Shown piece by piece: positions 60,067-64,000 of a stretch of DNA of 64,000 bases. Under the pieces are notes generated by a model, which worked only from the letters and a program-made list of their open reading frames with translations, did no database searches and was not told the origin of the DNA. Both the position numbers and the translations under genes were made by a program. How positions within the stretch are numbered: the stretch's first letter is position 1; the number at the start of each line of letters is the position of its first letter. Source of the stretch: CAZMNY01 sp964635375 (GTDB lineage: Bacteria > Planctomycetota > Planctomycetia > Pirellulales > Pirellulaceae); NCBI GenBank assembly GCA_964635375.1, contig CAZWOU010000009.1, forward strand, positions 1-64,000, written 5' to 3'.

Positions 60067-61953
60067 ATGAACTCAGCAAGAACGCCGTTCCGGGCGGCGC
60101 TCGTTGTCCGAACGGCTACGATCTTGATCATGTTGCCGTTTCTCTCGGAGCTCTGCGCACAGACGGCGGCTTGGCCCGATCCCGTGGCGGAACAGGTCAC
60201 GCCCTACCAAAGCGCGGGGCTGCTGCAAGGACCGATGCTCGGCCGCCCGTCGGCGACGTCGATTCGCGTTTGGATTCGCACCGAGGAAGCGATGGATTTT
60301 GAAGTCCGTTTTGCTTCGCGGCTGCCGCTCGACGCGAACAGCCCTTCGGTGAAAGGCAACACCGCCGCCTCGAGCGGCAACACCGGCTTTGTCGACTTGG
60401 GAGGCTTGAAGCCGTACACGCGATACTACTACGGCGTCGTGCTGAAGAATCGGCTGGCCGACACGCGAATGAATCACACGGATGCCTGGCCCAGTTTTCG
60501 CACGCTGCCCGATAGCTCGACGACGCGCGATCCGGCCAACAACCCCCGCGGGCTGTTCAACATCTGCTTCTCGCTGTGCGTCGGGGCCTCGCAAGATCCG
60601 AAGCGTAGCGGCGGTCAGTACACGGATCCTCCCGCCTGGACGACGCTGCACAAGAAGTTCGGCGACGAAGCGATGTTTCACATCATGAACGGCGACTTCA
60701 TCTACGAAGAGAATCGAGACGGAACGCTCGAGGGAATTCGAGCCAATTATCAGCTCTACATGGATCGATCGGCGGGACTCAACCGGCTGATGCGACATAT
60801 GCCTTGGATGATCATGTTCGATGATCATGAAGTCCACGACAACCTGTTCGGCGCCGGTCAAATTGGGTACAAGCGAAAGAACTCGCGGCACATCAATCGG
60901 GACAGGCAACTTCAAGTCTGGAACGAGTACGCAGGTTGGGCCAACCCGGATTCGCCTCAACGCGGACCGCTCATCTTTGGAACCGCGTCGGTCGAAAAGG
61001 GCGGCGACATCATCGAAGTGCGCGATGCCGCTTTCGCCGCGATCGATCCAAGGCAAGTCAGCACGATTCTGGTCGGACGTAAGAACCGGCCAACCGATGC
61101 CCAGTCCGTCAGCAAGAACGCGGGAACCTACGGCCTTGCCGAGGTGTTGGACGACCGTCGCCTTCGGGTCACGCCGCCCTTCGCCGAGAAGGAAACGATC
61201 GACTTTTCGGTCGGCGCCCACCACTACTACGATTATCGGCTCGGCAACTGTCATTTCTTTGTTATCGACACGCGCGGCGAGCGGTCCCGATTCGATGCAA
61301 AAGACCTCCACAGTCCAGCCACGTTTCTGCTCGGTGAGACTCAGCGGAAGTGGCTCGTTGATGGAGTCAGACAGTCAGACGCCGACTTGATCTTCATTGT
61401 CTCCAGCGTCGGCGTCGTTGTGCCTCACAGCGCATTTCACGTGCGGCCGGAAGTCGGCGACCGGTCCAAGGGCGACGGTTTTCCTGGTTTTGTTCACGAG
61501 CGCGAGCAGGTTCTGCGGGAATTGGACAAGATCGACAAGCCAATCATGTTCTTCACCGGCGACGTCCACGCCTCGGTTTCCGCACAAATCACCGATAACA
61601 TTTGGGAATTCATGGTCTCCCCGTTCAGTTCGAACGGGCATCCCATCGGCACGCTGGGCAACATGCCCTACACGGGTTGGTATAATGCCGAAGGACGTTG
61701 GGCGCGCATCAAGTGGGTCGGTAGCGGCCCAAACAACGTTCACTACTCACGCCTACACCGCACGTTTTTCGCCGTCGTGCGCGTTAACAATGTTTTTCCA
61801 AGTCCGCGACCAGATGGTGAAGGACCCGGCTACCAATTCATTCCCTACCCCCACCCTCAGGTCATCGTTACCTGGTACGACGGCCATACCGGACGTCACG
61901 CCTACAGCGAGACCGTCTCTTCGCTGGACCTGGAATCTCCTCCGAAGAAGTAG
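60067..61953 (+). CDS. exported PhoD-like metallophosphatase
   Basis: A 628-residue exported protein with a signal peptide (VVRTATILIMLPFLSELCAQ). An N-terminal fibronectin-like domain follows (SIRVWIRTEEAMDFEVRFAS; GLKPYTRYYYGVVLKN), then a PhoD-type metallophosphatase domain. Metal-site segments are MNGDFIYEENRDG, IMFDDHEVHDN, FFVIDTRGERSR and FFTGDVHAS. PhoD enzymes hydrolyse phosphate mono- or diesters with Ca and Fe, outside the cytoplasm. It may supply phosphate or process phosphorylated polymers. The start follows the assembly gap by 22 bases, so its promoter and true upstream context are incomplete. Confidence 0.85.
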   Translation: MNSARTPFRAALVVRTATILIMLPFLSELCAQTAAWPDPVAEQVTPYQSAGLLQGPMLGRPSATSIRVWIRTEEAMDFEVRFASRLPLDANSPSVKGNTAASSGNTGFVDLGGLKPYTRYYYGVVLKNRLADTRMNHTDAWPSFRTLPDSSTTRDPANNPRGLFNICFSLCVGASQDPKRSGGQYTDPPAWTTLHKKFGDEAMFHIMNGDFIYEENRDGTLEGIRANYQLYMDRSAGLNRLMRHMPWMIMFDDHEVHDNLFGAGQIGYKRKNSRHINRDRQLQVWNEYAGWANPDSPQRGPLIFGTASVEKGGDIIEVRDAAFAAIDPRQVSTILVGRKNRPTDAQSVSKNAGTYGLAEVLDDRRLRVTPPFAEKETIDFSVGAHHYYDYRLGNCHFFVIDTRGERSRFDAKDLHSPATFLLGETQRKWLVDGVRQSDADLIFIVSSVGVVVPHSAFHVRPEVGDRSKGDGFPGFVHEREQVLRELDKIDKPIMFFTGDVHASVSAQITDNIWEFMVSPFSSNGHPIGTLGNMPYTGWYNAEGRWARIKWVGSGPNNVHYSRLHRTFFAVVRVNNVFPSPRPDGEGPGYQFIPYPHPQVIVTWYDGHTGRHAYSETVSSLDLESPPKK

Positions 61954-62025
61954 TCGCCGAGCCAACCGATTCGCGAAGACCAGATTCGCATGTCGACGGC
62001 GGACGGTTCACCGAGAACACAATCC

Positions 62026-63459
62026 ATGATCGCCAGCAGAATCTTCAGACTCAGCCTCGTCACTCTCCTGCTCATCAGCGGCGGCGGCGGCGCGCTTGCC
62101 GAGAACTTACAAGCTGAGAATTCGGTTCCGTTGAAAATCGGCGCCGCGAGTAGGGTTATCAACAATCGAATTGGCGGTTGGGTGCAGGGAGCGGGCGTCG
62201 CTCGAGCGGCCACGAAGCAACGGGATGACCTGGAGGCCAACGGGCTCTACTTGTCCAACGGCCAGACTCAAATCCTGCTCGTCAGTTGCGATATAGTTGG
62301 ACTCAATTCGGCCCATGCGGCCGCCATTCGCGAGGCAATGGGGAAAGCGGTGAAGATTCCGCCTCGCAACATCATCCTCACGTGCACCCACACTCATGGC
62401 GGTCCGTCGCTGCTCAAGACGAATTATCTGATGCCGATCGATCAGGCTTACCTGAGCCAATTGCAAGGCTGGCTTGTCGAGCTGGCTCGTGAGTCCGTCA
62501 ACTCGGCGCGCCCCGGCAAGCTTGGTTGGGGAAAGGGGACTGCGCAGATCGGGTTCAATCGACGACTCTGTTGGGCGGACGGATCCCACACGATGCATGG
62601 CGATTCGTCGCGTCCCGACTTCGCCGGATTAGAAGGACCCGACGACCCTCAACACTTGGCGATTTTCGCTGCGGATAGCGACGACAAACTGATCGCCGTG
62701 CTGCACCACAACACGACCCACCCCACAATTTTCTACGCGGCAGGCATCTACTCGGCCGATTTTCCCGGTGAGGCTCGCAAGTTTGTCCGCAAGGAAGTTG
62801 GCGACGTCCCAGTGCTCTACCTGAACGGCGCCCAAGGCGACATCGCTATCGACGACATGCTCCACCGCCGCAAGGAATCGCGCGACGCCAAACTTGTGCG
62901 AATCGCGCGAATGGTTGCCGACGAGACGTTGCGTCTCTACAAGAACGTGGCGTACCACGACCGGCCGACTCTGGGACACACCTACCACGATTTGAAAGTC
63001 GAAGTTCGGCTCCCTACGCCAGATCGACTCGAGAAGGCGCGGACTGTGCTTGCGAAAATCGACGCCGGCGAGAACATTCGCGGAATGAAGATGATCATGG
63101 CGTTTGGGGCGGTACATCTTCAGAAGATGTTCGGCGAGAACCCTGTCGACGCCCTACCTGTTCATGTGGTGCGCGTCGGCGACGTCGCGCTTGTCACCCA
63201 GCCATGCGAGCTGTACTGTCAGTTCGGGCTGGATATTAAGCGTCGAAGCCCTGCCGAAATTACCGCGATCGTGGGTCTTGCCGATGGATACGGAGGCTAC
63301 TGCCCCACCGTTTACGGGATCTTGGGCGGCGGCTATTCTGGCCAACCCATCTACTGGACGCGTCTAGAAACAAACGCTGGTTACAAGATCGTGGAAACCG
63401 CCGCTGGCATGCTCAACAAGCTTTGGCGAGAAACACCATCGACAAAGTCGACTCGCTGA
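62026..63459 (+). CDS. exported neutral/alkaline ceramidase-like protein
   Basis: A 477-residue exported protein with a signal peptide (LSLVTLLLISGGGGALA). It matches the N-terminal domain of neutral/alkaline non-lysosomal ceramidase: QILLVSCDIVGLNSAHAAAI, NIILTCTHTHGGPSLL with the zinc-binding histidines, HHNTTHPTIFYAA and LYLNGAQGDIAIDDM. The C-terminal Ig-like domain of full ceramidases is missing, as in many planctomycete members. The substrate may be a lipid amide, but related proteins occur in sugar-degradation clusters, so I do not fix it. ATG 62026 is chosen over 61990 since it opens directly into the signal. Confidence 0.85.
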   Translation: MIASRIFRLSLVTLLLISGGGGALAENLQAENSVPLKIGAASRVINNRIGGWVQGAGVARAATKQRDDLEANGLYLSNGQTQILLVSCDIVGLNSAHAAAIREAMGKAVKIPPRNIILTCTHTHGGPSLLKTNYLMPIDQAYLSQLQGWLVELARESVNSARPGKLGWGKGTAQIGFNRRLCWADGSHTMHGDSSRPDFAGLEGPDDPQHLAIFAADSDDKLIAVLHHNTTHPTIFYAAGIYSADFPGEARKFVRKEVGDVPVLYLNGAQGDIAIDDMLHRRKESRDAKLVRIARMVADETLRLYKNVAYHDRPTLGHTYHDLKVEVRLPTPDRLEKARTVLAKIDAGENIRGMKMIMAFGAVHLQKMFGENPVDALPVHVVRVGDVALVTQPCELYCQFGLDIKRRSPAEITAIVGLADGYGGYCPTVYGILGGGYSGQPIYWTRLETNAGYKIVETAAGMLNKLWRETPSTKSTR

Positions 63460-63479
63460 TAACGCCACCCGAGGAACTC

Positions 63480-64000
63480 ATGAAATCTCTCTGTCGCAGG
63501 GTCGCCATTACCCTGCTCTGTCTAATTTCGAATTCTGCCGTGTTCGGCGATGATGACGCCAAGGTCGCCGCCGATCACGCCGAGCAAATGAAGCGCGGAC
63601 TGAAGCTCTTCACCGAGCATGTCCGGCCGCTGTTTGCTAAGCACTGTCTGGATTGCCATGGAGGCAAAGAGATTAAGGCCGAATTCAATATGGCCACGCG
63701 AGACGCGCTGATGGAGAGCGGATTGGTCGAGGATGACGCCGACAGCAGCCATTTCTTTGACTTGCTCACTCACGACGAAGAACCGCACATGCCGCACAAG
63801 GCGGACAAGCTGCCTGCAGACGCGATCAAACACATCGCGGACTGGATCAATCTTGGCTCGCCCTATGACAAGCCGCTCGCGGAAAACTCGCCCAGCAAGA
63901 AGCCAACCGACAAGATCACCGAGGTCGAACGCAATTTCTGGTCGCTTCGGCCTTTGACGATTGTGGCGCCGCCCGCGGTCCAGGACCAAGATTGGGTCCG
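63480..64000 (+). CDS. PSD1-type cytochrome domain protein, 5' part only
   Basis: The frame starts at ATG 63480, 20 bases after the ceramidase-like gene, and is open to the window edge (about 173 residues). It has a signal peptide (VAITLLCLISNSAVFG) and a planctomycete cytochrome C domain with heme site CLDCH near residue 57 and EEPHMPHKADKLP as probable axial-ligand region. It ends in FWSLRPLTIVAPP, the usual entry to DUF1549. It is therefore the beginning of a second PSD1-type protein. It is probably co-transcribed with the ceramidase-like gene. Confidence 0.85.
   Translation, partial: MKSLCRRVAITLLCLISNSAVFGDDDAKVAADHAEQMKRGLKLFTEHVRPLFAKHCLDCHGGKEIKAEFNMATRDALMESGLVEDDADSSHFFDLLTHDEEPHMPHKADKLPADAIKHIADWINLGSPYDKPLAENSPSKKPTDKITEVERNFWSLRPLTIVAPPAVQDQDWV

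Noticed and set aside
60073..61311. 412-residue open frame on the minus strand
   Set aside because: Antisense shadow of the PhoD-like gene, rich in Arg and Val, with no domain.

Overview
This 64 kb window is a chromosomal segment of a planctomycete, most likely of the order Pirellulales. The signature families are all here: PSD1-type heme/DUF1549/DUF1553 proteins, DUF1501 twin-arginine proteins, DUF1080 (LamG-like) proteins, two type I sulfatases, PQQ-like propellers, FG-GAP proteins and SMP-30 propellers. The DNA is moderately GC-rich and genes lie on both strands in short runs. There are three assembly gaps (387-396, 38137-38236, 59945-60044); two of them sit directly on short tandem repeats. 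No rRNA, tRNA, insertion sequence or CRISPR array was recognised.

Layout. 0-0.5 kb: truncated exported protein on the minus strand. 0.7-2.6 kb: pabA/trpG-type amidotransferase overlapping moeA. 2.6-8.4 kb: exported propeller protein, five-heme PA14 cytochrome and a double DUF1080 protein. 8.5-13.1 kb: fatty acid desaturase, aldehyde dehydrogenase, transaldolase-like protein, a 40-residue membrane protein and a methyltransferase. 13.2-17.1 kb: sulfatase and an ABC exporter pair. 17.6-21.4 kb: ammonium transporter and PII protein behind a good sigma-54 promoter, then a diguanylate cyclase with two GGDEF domains. 21.7-25.8 kb: FG-GAP protein, thyA, folA and an AI-2E family permease. 25.8-31.2 kb: the retron locus. 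31.2-36.2 kb: exported sugar-hydrolase-like protein, then a histidine kinase with discoidin-like sensor domains and its LuxR-type regulator. 36.3-43.8 kb: ilvB, crcB, uvrA and a DUF1501 protein. 43.8-50.4 kb: SMP-30 protein, two related exported alpha/beta hydrolases (one duplicated internally), a DUF983 protein and a repeat-rich coiled-coil protein. 50.5-64 kb: a plus-strand run for degradation of complex organic matter (PQQ propeller/methyltransferase fusion, PSD1, DUF1501, sulfatase, PhoD-like phosphatase, ceramidase-like protein, and the start of another PSD1-type protein).

The most interesting system is the retron at 25777-31206 (minus strand): an ARM/HEAT-like repeat protein, a winged-helix/SWIM zinc-finger protein coupled to it by an ATGA overlap, a candidate msr-msd RNA of about 222 nt, and a reverse transcriptase carrying the NAxxH and VTG retron marks. 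To my knowledge this gene set matches the computationally defined, little-characterised 'type XIII' retrons. The RNA shows an a1/a2 duplex of 14 base pairs with one bulge and a 22-bp perfect hairpin; that RNA assignment is mine from the sequence.

Other points worth attention are the sigma-54 promoter for nitrogen control, the kinase whose exported half resembles carbohydrate-binding domains, a degenerate GGDEF domain that keeps an inhibitory-site motif, a methyltransferase-like insert between two propellers, and a family of short tandem repeats with a TGCCA core placed next to gene ends.
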